The notes under the pieces: generated by a model
What the model was told of the DNA's origin: nothing
The model's input: the letters and a program-made list of their open reading frames with translations, nothing else
Databases searched by the model: none
Position numbers and translations under genes: made by a program
Source: JAADHX01 sp964569385
GTDB lineage: Bacteria > Actinomycetota > Acidimicrobiia > Acidimicrobiales > Poriferisodalaceae
DNA length: 64,000 nucleotides
Direction: 5' to 3'
Assembly: GCA_964569385.1 (NCBI GenBank)
Contig: CAZMUM010000025.1
Location: 1 to 64,000 of the forward strand
In this document: piece by piece, positions 42,130 through 50,442 of the stretch
Numbering within the stretch: the stretch's first letter is position 1
Layout: every line of letters begins with the position of its first letter

Positions 42130-42143
42130 CCTCGACTAATAGA

Positions 42144-42157
42144 TTTGTCTAGACAAA
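42144..42157. promoter_or_regulatory. Palindrome TTTGTCTAGACAAA, candidate ArsR operator
   Basis: A 14-bp perfect palindrome 15 nt before the ArsR start codon, in an AT-rich stretch (AGATTTGTCTAGACAAAATA) likely to contain the promoter. Confidence 0.65.
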
Positions 42158-42349
42158 ATAGATTGTCACACCGACCTCTCTGGGCCCCCGCCGTGAAGCC
42201 ACTTACCGAAGCGTGTCTCGAAGTGGTTCATGGGTCAATGTCTTTCGGACAGTTGAGGCACTTGTCAAGGTGGCTGGTGAAGACTTCAGTATGATCGGAC
42301 TCGAGACTTGAGATTGTCCATGCGGACCAGTGAGAAGCCTGACAAAGCA

Positions 42350-42730
42350 ATGAAACCAACAACTCTGCTAACGGCACTCGCCGTTAGTTCAATGTTACTT
42401 GCGGCCTGTAGCAGCGGATCCGATGACGCGTCGGGGTGCGCGAATGCAACAGTGACGGTCGACTTCGCTGGCGATACCTCCTTAGAACCGGGGCCACGCG
42501 ATGAGGTACTCGAGATGATCGAGAAGTATCGAAGTGCATGTCCCATCGCCTACATAACCGTCTATGAGGATGCCGCTGGGGTGGAAACGGCACAGATGCG
42601 CGACAACCACATTTCCAACCTGCTGTCGTTCCGGGCCGACCTGGGTTCTGAAAGCAAAGTGCGTGTCATTGAGGCTGCACCATCTGACGATCTTGGCGGT
42701 CGAGCGATTATCGAGTTGCGAGGCGAGTAG
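42350..42730 (+). CDS. Small lipoprotein, possible degenerate OmpA-like domain
   Basis: The 126-residue product has a lipoprotein signal (MKPTTLLTALAVSSMLLAAC, lipid-attachment Cys at residue 20). The mature part has a beta-alpha pattern ending in NHISNLLSFRADLGSESKVRVIEA, faintly like the peptidoglycan-binding helix-strand of OmpA_C domains. That resemblance is weak and untested. An upstream in-frame ATG at 42308 is less likely, since it would place 14 polar residues before the signal. Confidence 0.6.
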   Translation: MKPTTLLTALAVSSMLLAACSSGSDDASGCANATVTVDFAGDTSLEPGPRDEVLEMIEKYRSACPIAYITVYEDAAGVETAQMRDNHISNLLSFRADLGSESKVRVIEAAPSDDLGGRAIIELRGE

Positions 42731-42831
42731 GAGTACCCGGTTTGACAGAAGAGGGGTTTAACCGGCCAGAACAGAACCAAGTTCGGCAAGACTTGAAGGC
42801 GCTCTACACCACCAAGTGACCAACGGTGTGG

Positions 42832-43590
42832 TTAACGATGGGCCAGCGCCAACTCCAACGCGACCTCGAAGACGTCCTTGTTGCCCTGGTTGAGGGCGAG
42901 TTGTTCTTCGTTGCTCATCGGGTCGAGGAATCGCCTTCCTCGTGTGAGCTCGTCCCAGACCACGAGTAGGGCAACGGCCGAGCGATCGAAGTGCTCGGCA
43001 ACACTAAGCGTTGTTGCTGTCTCCATGTCGACAGCGAGGAATCCCTCCTTGTGCCAGGCCTCCATCATTTCGACCGTTTCGGCAAAGAGAGACGAGAACG
43101 TCACATGTTTCCCGACGTGAACAGTGCGGCCGCGTTCAAGCAGGGCCCGGGTGGCGTTGCTCACTTCCGAGGCGGTGGCCGACGTCGTTACTCCCCGGCC
43201 AAACAGGTGGCCCACACCGTCTTTGGAAACGACCTGGTCGGGGATCACAATGTCGCCCGGTCTGAGTTCGGGCTGGAGGCCGCCGCAGGTTCCGATCTGG
43301 ATTGAGAGCCGCGTTCCGAGCAGGCTGAACATGTAGATGACCTCGACAGCCCGAGGAGCCCCGTAGGCCATGCAGAACACGATCTTTTTGTCCTGCCACC
43401 GACCCCAGAACAAATCTGGAAAGCCCAGCTCTCGCACTTCGCTGAGGTAGTTGAGCCGCCAGGTCTGGCGCTCGTGTCTCCACCATGAACCCTCGACGAT
43501 CACGCAGTCCGGAATCTCGCTCTCCGAGAGTTGCAAGCCATCAAGCCACTCGGAGTCTGTGACGTCGAGGATCGAGCGAAAGTTGGTCAT
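42832..43590 (-). CDS. Nucleoside phosphorylase (PNP/UDP family)
   Basis: The 252-residue enzyme has the phosphate-binding GTCGGLQPELRPGDIVIPD and the base/ribose motif VDMETATTLSVAEHF, as in uridine and purine nucleoside phosphorylases. It would cleave a nucleoside to the base and a pentose 1-phosphate. It is divergent from the SorC-type regulator across a 22-bp palindrome, so it is probably part of the same regulon as the catabolic operon. It lies at its left border. Confidence 0.85.
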   Translation of the reverse strand: MTNFRSILDVTDSEWLDGLQLSESEIPDCVIVEGSWWRHERQTWRLNYLSEVRELGFPDLFWGRWQDKKIVFCMAYGAPRAVEVIYMFSLLGTRLSIQIGTCGGLQPELRPGDIVIPDQVVSKDGVGHLFGRGVTTSATASEVSNATRALLERGRTVHVGKHVTFSSLFAETVEMMEAWHKEGFLAVDMETATTLSVAEHFDRSAVALLVVWDELTRGRRFLDPMSNEEQLALNQGNKDVFEVALELALAHR

Positions 43591-43696
43591 GGCCCGGTTT
43601 TGCTCCTTGTCTTTTGGATGTCAACCAATTGCCCATATGGGGATGTGAGGTTGACGGTCTGGGAGTTGAGAGGTAAGTTCTTGTTCATTCGACCAC

Positions 43697-43718
43697 GTAG
43701 TGTTCATATGAACACTAC
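43697..43718. promoter_or_regulatory. 22-bp perfect palindrome, operator of the catabolic regulon
   Basis: GTAGTGTTCAT followed at once by its exact reverse complement. It lies between divergent genes, 43 nt before the regulator start and 107 nt before the phosphorylase start. A single strong dyad here is the obvious binding site for the adjacent SorC-type regulator. Confidence 0.78.
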
Positions 43719-43760
43719 ACTCCGGGGGGACAAGATGCACGTGGCGGGATCTGGATCCCT

Positions 43761-44729
43761 GTGACAAAGGGCCGCGAGATCACACTGGATCTTGTTCAGC
43801 ACCGGCTGTGTGCGCGTACGGCCAAGCTGTACTACGAGTCGGAGCTGACCCAGGCCGAGATCGGCGAGATTCTCGGGCTGTCCCGTATGAGGGTCAACCG
43901 GCTGCTGACGCTGGCTCGCGACTCCGGTGTCGTCGATGTGCGGATCACCAGCCCGAAAGAACCTTTTGGGGAACTCCAGCATGAGCTGCTAACGGCACTT
44001 CGTTTGCAGGACGTTCGCATAACTTCGACGCCGCCATCACCAGTTGCCCTTCGCTCAACTGTGACCGCCGCTGCGGCCGGCTGGTTGGAGGAACGCCTTG
44101 AAGCCGGTCTCGTCATCGGACTCGGTCTTGGACGAACCGTTGCGCTGTTGCCTGAGACGTTCTCTCCGAGGGGATCGGTATCTTGCACCTTTGTCACCGT
44201 TGAGGGTGTCGGTACGTCGCCGAACACAGGTTTCGCGGCCTATAACGTGACAAGCCGACTGGCCGATGCGGTCGGCGGTACAGCGTTAATCGTGTCGGCT
44301 CCGACCTTTGTCTCTGACGCGAACCTGCGCGACCGTCTGCTGTCTGAACCGTCGGTTTCGGCCACCCTAGATGTGGCCCGCGGCGCAGATGTCGTCATCC
44401 AGAGCGTCGGCACAGTCACCGACGACGCGTTGCTGTATCACCACGGAACGTTGGACCAGGATGATCTCCAGGCACTGCAGGCGGCAGGTGCGATTGGTGA
44501 CGCACTTGGCCACTACTTCGATGCCGACGGCAAACACGTGCCATTTCGCACCGACGATGTGCACATCGGGCTAACCCTCGACGATCTCCGCAAGCTCGCG
44601 TCCAGTGTTCTTGTTGCCGGAGGCCGGGACAAAGTTCGCGTCATCCACGCCGCCATCAAGGGTGGCTACTTCAACGTGCTGATCACCGATTCCGATACCG
44701 CCACACAGTTGCTTGCGATGTCGACATGA
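43761..44729 (+). CDS. SorC/DeoR-type sugar-binding transcriptional regulator
   Basis: The 322-residue product has an N-terminal helix-turn-helix (LTQAEIGEILGLSRMRVNRLLTLAR, about residues 28-52). An effector domain of the SorC/CggR family follows (VIGLGLGRTVALLPE, ... DDLRKLASSVLVAGGRDKVRVIHAAIKGGYFNVLITDSDTA). Known members sense phosphorylated sugars. It is the first gene of the operon and overlaps the thiolase-fold gene by 4 nt. GTG start. Confidence 0.9.
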   Translation: MTKGREITLDLVQHRLCARTAKLYYESELTQAEIGEILGLSRMRVNRLLTLARDSGVVDVRITSPKEPFGELQHELLTALRLQDVRITSTPPSPVALRSTVTAAAAGWLEERLEAGLVIGLGLGRTVALLPETFSPRGSVSCTFVTVEGVGTSPNTGFAAYNVTSRLADAVGGTALIVSAPTFVSDANLRDRLLSEPSVSATLDVARGADVVIQSVGTVTDDALLYHHGTLDQDDLQALQAAGAIGDALGHYFDADGKHVPFRTDDVHIGLTLDDLRKLASSVLVAGGRDKVRVIHAAIKGGYFNVLITDSDTATQLLAMST

Positions 44730-45985
44730 CTGGCTCGGTACCGTTCGGTGGGGATACGCCCTTGTTCGTCGCAGGTGTCGGCATGACACGATTCTCCGCA
44801 CACCACTCGGACCGCACTGTTGTAGATCTCGCCAGAGAAGCCATTCGTGACGCCATCGCTGATGCAGATACGACGAGTGGCATGGTTGATCAGCTCGTTC
44901 TTGCCAACGAAAGCGACCATCTGAGTCGCCAGGTAACGCTTGTTTCTGCGGTTCAGTCAGAAGTCGGGCTGTGTGAGCGGCCCGCCATGCGCGTCGAAGC
45001 AGGTGGCGCCTCAGGGGCCGCAGCGATTCGAACTGCCGCGGCACTTCTCCGTTCCGGAGACGCTGAGGCTGTCATCGTCTGCGGGACAGAGAAGACTGGG
45101 CGAGATGTGCGAGCGGGCTTGGCTTCCGAGATTTTCGCTCTCTCGGCTGACTCCGATCTGGAGTTTCCGATGGGGGTCACGTTTCCGGCCCTGTACGCCA
45201 TGGCTCTGCAGGTGCATATGGGTCTTTACGGCACGACGATGGAGCAGGTGGCATCAGTGGCGGTGAAGAACTTGCGCAACGCGGCCGCCAACAACAAGGC
45301 GCACCGTAGCGCCGACATCTCCACAGCCGAGGTGCTGGCATCAGCACCCGTTGCCTCTCCATATCGAGTCCTGGATTGCAGCGTTCTGAGCGACGGCGCC
45401 GCGGCAGTCCTGCTGGTCACCGAGCAATGGATGCGAGCCAATGGTGCGCGGAGCGATCCTGGCGCTAAGCCGCGGCCCCTTGTTTGCCTTGTCGGGTCTG
45501 GTGCCGCGACGGCGCCTGCCAGGCTTGGTGATCGGATGATCGATGGGCCGGCGGGGGTGGCGAACTTTTCAGCTAAATCGGCTGCTGCGAAGATTGCGTA
45601 CTCTCGTGCAGGAGTCACGGATCCGGCGGGTGAGATCGATGTTGCCGAGGTCTACGACTCGTTCAGCGGCGCTGAGGTGCAGGCTTATGAGGGGCTCGGT
45701 TTCTGTGCTGTCGGAGAGGGTGGGCCTGCGGCAGCCGATGGTCGATTCGACTTCGGTGGCCAGCTTGTGGTTAATCCCTCCGGTGGGCTCTTGGGCCGCG
45801 GGGCTGCTTCAGGAGCCACTGGTTTGGCGCAGATTTGTGAGGTTGTGGCCCAGCTCCGTGGTGAGGCGGGAACCCGTCAAGTTGCCGGCGCTCAGCTCGG
45901 ACTGACCGACACCCACGCCGGGGTTTGCTCGATGAACGAGGTCCACGTGTTTCGACGCTTCTCTGATCTGGCCGATGCAGCATGA
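44726..45985 (+). CDS. Thiolase-fold protein of the SCP2/Ltp2 type lacking thiolase catalytic residues
   Basis: The 419-residue protein has the full thiolase fold (FVAGVGMTRFSAHHSDRTVVDLAREAI; IDVAEVYDSFSGAEVQAYEGLGFC). The nucleophile motif CASG is GASG. The usual GHPxGATG is GAASGATG (no His), and the final CGGG is MNEVHVF. It therefore cannot work as a classical thiolase. Known relatives with such losses are CoA-dependent retro-aldolases such as Ltp2, which pair with DUF35 proteins, and a DUF35 gene follows with a 4-nt overlap. Confidence 0.85.
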   Translation: MTGSVPFGGDTPLFVAGVGMTRFSAHHSDRTVVDLAREAIRDAIADADTTSGMVDQLVLANESDHLSRQVTLVSAVQSEVGLCERPAMRVEAGGASGAAAIRTAAALLRSGDAEAVIVCGTEKTGRDVRAGLASEIFALSADSDLEFPMGVTFPALYAMALQVHMGLYGTTMEQVASVAVKNLRNAAANNKAHRSADISTAEVLASAPVASPYRVLDCSVLSDGAAAVLLVTEQWMRANGARSDPGAKPRPLVCLVGSGAATAPARLGDRMIDGPAGVANFSAKSAAAKIAYSRAGVTDPAGEIDVAEVYDSFSGAEVQAYEGLGFCAVGEGGPAAADGRFDFGGQLVVNPSGGLLGRGAASGATGLAQICEVVAQLRGEAGTRQVAGAQLGLTDTHAGVCSMNEVHVFRRFSDLADAA

Positions 45986-46455
45986 TTGAACTGGCGACGG
46001 TCGAACTCGAGCACCGGCAGAACTACAATCACTCACTAGGTCACAACGCCCCTTTCTACGGGGCGCTCGCCGCTGGGTCTCTGGTCGGCACACGATGCCA
46101 GTCGTGCGAGCGAGCGTTTGTGCCTCCCCGCGCTGCCTGCGTTGTCGACGGCTCGCAGGCCACATGGGAAGCGGTTGGCAATGTCGGGACCTTGGTCGCC
46201 CAGAGCGAACTGTCGCGGCGTCCGGGTTATGCCGCCGATGGGGGCCCGAATCTGGTTCTCGGCCTCGTTCAACTCGATGGGGTTGACACCGCGATCCTGG
46301 CTGAACTGGTCGACTCCGATCACAGCCCAGCTACGTCTATTGCTCCCGGTCAACGAGTGCAGGCGCGTTTTCGCTCTGCGACTACCCACCCGGCCCAGCA
46401 CTTGAGCTTCACCGCTCTTGGTCCATCTGCTGACAGTGAAGGCGACAAGACATGA
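45982..46455 (+). CDS. DUF35 OB-fold acyl-CoA-associated protein
   Basis: The 157-residue protein has an N-terminal rubredoxin-like zinc ribbon (GTRCQSCERAFVPPRAAC) and an OB-fold (NVGTLVAQSELSRRPGY ... LVLGLVQLDG ... ILAELV ... GQRVQARF). The fourth ribbon Cys is missing (Asp sits near that place), so zinc binding may be altered. Such proteins bind thiolase-fold partners and help hold the CoA substrate. It is coupled on both sides by 4-nt overlaps. Confidence 0.82.
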   Translation: MIELATVELEHRQNYNHSLGHNAPFYGALAAGSLVGTRCQSCERAFVPPRAACVVDGSQATWEAVGNVGTLVAQSELSRRPGYAADGGPNLVLGLVQLDGVDTAILAELVDSDHSPATSIAPGQRVQARFRSATTHPAQHLSFTALGPSADSEGDKT

Positions 46456-47336
46456 CTCGCAAAGTTTCTGTCAGTGCGTACTACTGGATCAACCGCTGGA
46501 ACAGAGACCAGGTCGAGGTCTTCGAGATCACCAGCGACTGCGGGTTCGACGGCATCGAAGTTTCGCTCTACGCCCAGCCAGACATCGACCCAGCGGCGAT
46601 GCGAGACAAAGCTGAGTCGTGTGGTTTGGAGATCCTGGTGAGCACTGGGGTTCCTGCTGAGGCTGACCCCTCCAGCGAGAGTCCTTCTACGCGCGACGCA
46701 GCCGTGGCCTACCTGACGAACTGTCTGCAGATGACAGCCGACATGGGAGCGTCGCTTCTCGGGGGTCTCACCTACTCACCATGGATGCTCTTCCCCGATG
46801 GTGCCGATCCGGTCGGTGCCAGGGAACGAGTTGTCGAAACATTGCGCAAGGTCGGCCCTGTGGCCGAGCGCCTCGGCGTTGTGTTGTGCCTTGAACCCGT
46901 GAATCGTTTCGAGACATACGTCCTCAACACGGCCGAGCAGGGTGCGGCCATGATCGACGCCATTGGAAGTACTGCGGTTTCACTGCAGCTCGACACCTTC
47001 CATCTCAACATGGAGGAGCGCGACGCTGCGGCCTCCATCCGTTCGACAGGCAGCCGTCTCGGGCATTTCCAGGTCGCCGACAACGATCGGTCGGTGCCAG
47101 GCAAGGGTTCTATCGACTTCGCTTCGATCGGTCAGGCCTTGGACGACGTCGCCTATCAAGGGTGGATCGGGCTCGAGACCTTCCCGCACCCTGGAACCGA
47201 AGTCGGAAACGACACCTTCACGTGGCGGCCGTTGGTTGCCGACCACGAGGACGACGCCCGTGAGGCTCTGGTTCTTATCCGGCACCTGCTCGGCGGCCCA
47301 GCCGACGCTTCAGATGGTGGGACCGGCGATGGTTAA
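46452..47336 (+). CDS. TIM-barrel sugar (phosphate) isomerase/epimerase
   Basis: The 294-residue AP_endonuc_2 family enzyme resembles D-tagatose/D-psicose 3-epimerases. Metal ligands are visible as Glu in LEPVNRFETY, Asp and His in QLDTFHLNMEE, His in GHFQVAD and Glu in GLETF. It should interconvert ketoses, or ketose phosphates as in the LerI branch of tetritol catabolism. It overlaps dhaK by 8 nt. Confidence 0.85.
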   Translation: MTRKVSVSAYYWINRWNRDQVEVFEITSDCGFDGIEVSLYAQPDIDPAAMRDKAESCGLEILVSTGVPAEADPSSESPSTRDAAVAYLTNCLQMTADMGASLLGGLTYSPWMLFPDGADPVGARERVVETLRKVGPVAERLGVVLCLEPVNRFETYVLNTAEQGAAMIDAIGSTAVSLQLDTFHLNMEERDAAASIRSTGSRLGHFQVADNDRSVPGKGSIDFASIGQALDDVAYQGWIGLETFPHPGTEVGNDTFTWRPLVADHEDDAREALVLIRHLLGGPADASDGGTGDG

Positions 47337-48363
47337 CCGCGCGACGAAGTTCAGCAACGACACCGACCGCCTCGTGGTCGAGATGCTCGAGGGTTGGGTA
47401 ATGGCCAACCCCAGCCGAATTGCGCTCAATTCCGACGGTCATGTGATCCGCGCGACACCGAAGGCCGATGGTGGCGTCGCTCTGGTCATCGGGAACGGCA
47501 CAGGTCATGAGCCGGCAATGGTCGGCTTTGTGGGCCGAGGCTTGATGGACCTCAACGTTGCTGGGCCCGTGTTTGCTGCTCCAAGTGCCGCTGAGATCGT
47601 GAAGGGAATACTTGGCGCTGATCGTGGCGGTGGCGTGTTGCTTTGCGTGTCGAACCACGAGGGCGACGTTCTGGCCGCCGAACTTGCCATCGAACTGCTC
47701 GAAGACGAAGCCGACGCGCCCGAGGTCAGGGTGGCGGTTCTGGGCGAGGACATCGGTGCAGCTTTTGAGCACCGTTCGCAACGACGTGGTGGCGCAGGGC
47801 TGTTGTTCGTTTGGAAGCTGCTGGGCGCCTATGCCGAAGGTGGCCACACGCTCGACGAATGCCACTCCCTCGCTCTGCGGGTGGCCGATCGCTGCGCATC
47901 ACTGAGCGCCACCATGACATCAGGGTCCCACCCTGTGTCCGGCGCGACACTGGCCGAAATCCCAGACGGACACGTGCTGCTTGGGTCAGGAGTCCACGGC
48001 GAGGGCACCAATGCCGTTCCGCTTGGATCGGTTGATGATCTGATCCGCCACATGACCGTCTTGTTGTTGGCCGATGCTGTTGTCGGACAGTCGAAGCGGG
48101 TTGCTCTCGTGGTTAACAACAGTGGCTCGCTCACCGACATGGAGCTCGGCGTTATTGCCCGCTCGGCTCGTCTCGAACTCGAGAGCCGCTCCATCACAGT
48201 GGAGCGCACTTGGTTCGGTCGTTACGCCACAACCCAGGAAGCGGCTGGTTTTGTGCTCGCCTTGTGTGCCGTGGACTCAGAGTTTCTGACGCTCTACGAC
48301 GCGCTCGCCGACGGCCCATCCTGGTCGGATTCGCCAGACTCCACTCGGGGCTCCGATGAGTGA
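47329..48363 (+). CDS. dhaK: Dihydroxyacetone kinase-like subunit DhaK
   Basis: The 344-residue substrate-binding subunit retains GNGTGHEPAMVGFVG (substrate loop with His), SNHEGDV (Asp of the NYTGD motif) and GSGVHGEG (the His that binds the carbonyl substrate covalently). It lacks the Cys-ValPro motif usually preceding the last His. It partners with DhaL. The substrate may be dihydroxyacetone or a related short ketose such as erythrulose. The ATG at 47329 is chosen over an open frame beginning inside the epimerase gene. Confidence 0.88.
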   Translation: MVNRATKFSNDTDRLVVEMLEGWVMANPSRIALNSDGHVIRATPKADGGVALVIGNGTGHEPAMVGFVGRGLMDLNVAGPVFAAPSAAEIVKGILGADRGGGVLLCVSNHEGDVLAAELAIELLEDEADAPEVRVAVLGEDIGAAFEHRSQRRGGAGLLFVWKLLGAYAEGGHTLDECHSLALRVADRCASLSATMTSGSHPVSGATLAEIPDGHVLLGSGVHGEGTNAVPLGSVDDLIRHMTVLLLADAVVGQSKRVALVVNNSGSLTDMELGVIARSARLELESRSITVERTWFGRYATTQEAAGFVLALCAVDSEFLTLYDALADGPSWSDSPDSTRGSDE

Positions 48364-48997
48364 GGCCGGCGAGAGTTGGGCCCGCCTGATTCGGGCCGGC
48401 GCCGATGTCGTCGCAAATCGGGTCGATGAGCTGACGACCCTGGATTCGGTTGTCGGTGATGGTGACCATGGAGTGAACCTCGTCGCCGGGTTCAAAGATG
48501 TACTGGGGCGACTCCACGCCGACCACACAATGACCGCCCCGCAGGTCCTCAAAGCGACGGGCGACGGGCTTCAGGAATCCATGGCCGGCACCGCCGGCCT
48601 GTTGCTCGGCCGGTTCTTCGTAGTGGCAAGCAAGGCCATCGAGGATCGATTCGACAGCGAGACGGTGGCCGCCGTCCTCACCACCGGTACGGCCGAGATC
48701 GTGAAACGCGGCGGTGCGGGCGTTGGGGACCGGTCGATGGTTGACGCGCTGACCCCTGCGGCCCTGCGAGGCCGCGAACTCAGCGAGGCCGGTGTGCCTG
48801 TCGCCGAGGTTCTCGCGGCGGCCGCCGATGCGGCTCGCAAGGGCGCGGACAGCACCGCAGCACTTGTGCCGCGTGTCGGTAGGGCAGCAAGAGCAACACA
48901 AACCTCGGCCGGTAAGCCTGATGCAGGTGCCAGTTCGATCGCTCTCATTCTCGAGGCTTGGGCGAATGAGGAAGCTAGGAGAACCAGCGATGTCTGA
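48356..48997 (+). CDS. dhaL: Dihydroxyacetone kinase-like subunit DhaL
   Basis: The 213-residue nucleotide-binding subunit has the metal/ADP motif LTTLDSVVGDGDHGVNL near residue 30, SMAGTAGLLLGRFF, and GVGDRSMVDALTPA. A DhaM phosphotransferase subunit is not present nearby, so phosphoryl transfer is probably from ATP directly. It overlaps dhaK and the isomerase-like gene by 8 nt each. Confidence 0.88.
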   Translation: MSEAGESWARLIRAGADVVANRVDELTTLDSVVGDGDHGVNLVAGFKDVLGRLHADHTMTAPQVLKATGDGLQESMAGTAGLLLGRFFVVASKAIEDRFDSETVAAVLTTGTAEIVKRGGAGVGDRSMVDALTPAALRGRELSEAGVPVAEVLAAAADAARKGADSTAALVPRVGRAARATQTSAGKPDAGASSIALILEAWANEEARRTSDV

Positions 48998-50417
48998 TCG
49001 ATTGACAATTGGGTATGCCGGTGTTGCCTTCGCCAGCTATTACGCGGAAGAACACAACCAGTACGGCCGCGCTCGCGAGTACCTCACTGAATTGGCAACG
49101 AGGATGGATGTCGACCTCGTCAGCTACGACAGCCCGATCTACGAAGCCCACGACGCTGAGTCTGCGGCCGAGATGTTCAACGAGCGCGGTGTCGATTTCC
49201 TAATCATCCAGAACGCAACGTGTGCCAGTGGTGAGACGCTGCTGCCCTTGACCAGGGTCACGAAACGCCTTGGACTGTGGGGCACCCCTGACCCGCAGCT
49301 CGAGGGTCAGGTCGAGCTGCATTCGCTTGTATCGATGAACCATTTCGCCTCGATCGTGCGGCGGTATCTGCGAGATGAGGGTATTGAATACAAGTGGTTC
49401 TTCGGAGAACCGGGCAACGAGCAGCTGACCCGCCGCCTCGAGGTGACCCTGAATGCCCTGCGGGGCCTCAAGAAGATGCAAACCGCTCGCATCGGATGGA
49501 TTGGGGGGCTGTCGCCCGGTTTCTTCAACATGGAGTTCGACATGGCACTGCTCAAGCAGCGCTTCGGGACCGAGGTCGTGGCTCTCGACATGAAACAGCT
49601 TATGGACCGGGCCAAGGCCGCTGACCCCGCCGACGTCGAACGGACGTCTCAGGAACTCTCCAGCGCAGCCAAACTTGTGCTTGTCGACAGCCGCGAGATG
49701 ACTCAAGGGGCTGCCCTGGTCGAGGGAATGCGGAACCTCGTGGCCGAAATGGACTTTGATGCCTTGGCTGTCCAGTGTTGGCCGACGTTCCAGGACGAGT
49801 ACGACGTTGCTCCATGTATGGCCTATGGCTGGATGGGCTCGGAATACAACATCCCTGTGGGCTGTGAGGGCGATGTGCTCGGCACCGTAAGCATGCTGAT
49901 GATGAACGGCTTGCAGGTCACTGCGCGACCACCGACATTGCTTGACCTGACCGCATTCTCAGCCGACATGGAGGCCGTGCTCATGTGGCACTGCGGTGTC
50001 TCGCCTCGTACCTGGGCCAACGAAGACGGCGTTTCGTGGGTCCCGCATACCACCCTCGGTCGCAAGAGCGAGAACACCTACGGTGTTGCAGGCGACATGG
50101 TCTTTGCCGCACAACCGGTGACGATCAGCTATCTCAGCGGAGACGCATCCGAGCTTCTGATCCTCACCGCCGACATAGTGGAACGGCCCGAAAAGGGGTT
50201 TGACGGAACGCGCGGCTGGTTCACCAACTTCAAGCTGAACAACGAGGCGATCAGCGTCGCGGACCTGGTCAACACCCTTGTCGTTCGGGGTCAACAACAC
50301 CACTACGCGGTGGCTTCGGCCACTTTGGGTTCTGAACTCCTCGAGGTCGCGGCGTGGGCCGACCTTGAGGTTGTAACGAAGGTCCCCTACGGCGACCACA
50401 TGCAACGTAACCAATGA
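48990..50417 (+). CDS. L-fucose/L-arabinose isomerase-like protein
   Basis: The 475-residue protein has the FucI/AraA layout, with an N-terminal substrate-gating Rossmann-like part (GVDFLIIQNATCASGETLLPL). The active-site region follows: CWPTFQDEYDVAPCMAYGWMG, then PVGCEGDVLGTVSM (Glu and Asp metal ligands) and MWHCG (His). It should convert an aldose to a ketose. AGGAG precedes the ATG at 48990; the longer open frame upstream lies in dhaL. It is followed after 25 nt by the transporter genes. Confidence 0.82.
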   Translation: MSDRLTIGYAGVAFASYYAEEHNQYGRAREYLTELATRMDVDLVSYDSPIYEAHDAESAAEMFNERGVDFLIIQNATCASGETLLPLTRVTKRLGLWGTPDPQLEGQVELHSLVSMNHFASIVRRYLRDEGIEYKWFFGEPGNEQLTRRLEVTLNALRGLKKMQTARIGWIGGLSPGFFNMEFDMALLKQRFGTEVVALDMKQLMDRAKAADPADVERTSQELSSAAKLVLVDSREMTQGAALVEGMRNLVAEMDFDALAVQCWPTFQDEYDVAPCMAYGWMGSEYNIPVGCEGDVLGTVSMLMMNGLQVTARPPTLLDLTAFSADMEAVLMWHCGVSPRTWANEDGVSWVPHTTLGRKSENTYGVAGDMVFAAQPVTISYLSGDASELLILTADIVERPEKGFDGTRGWFTNFKLNNEAISVADLVNTLVVRGQQHHYAVASATLGSELLEVAAWADLEVVTKVPYGDHMQRNQ

Positions 50418-50442
50418 ATTCGATTAACAACGGGAGAGAGTT

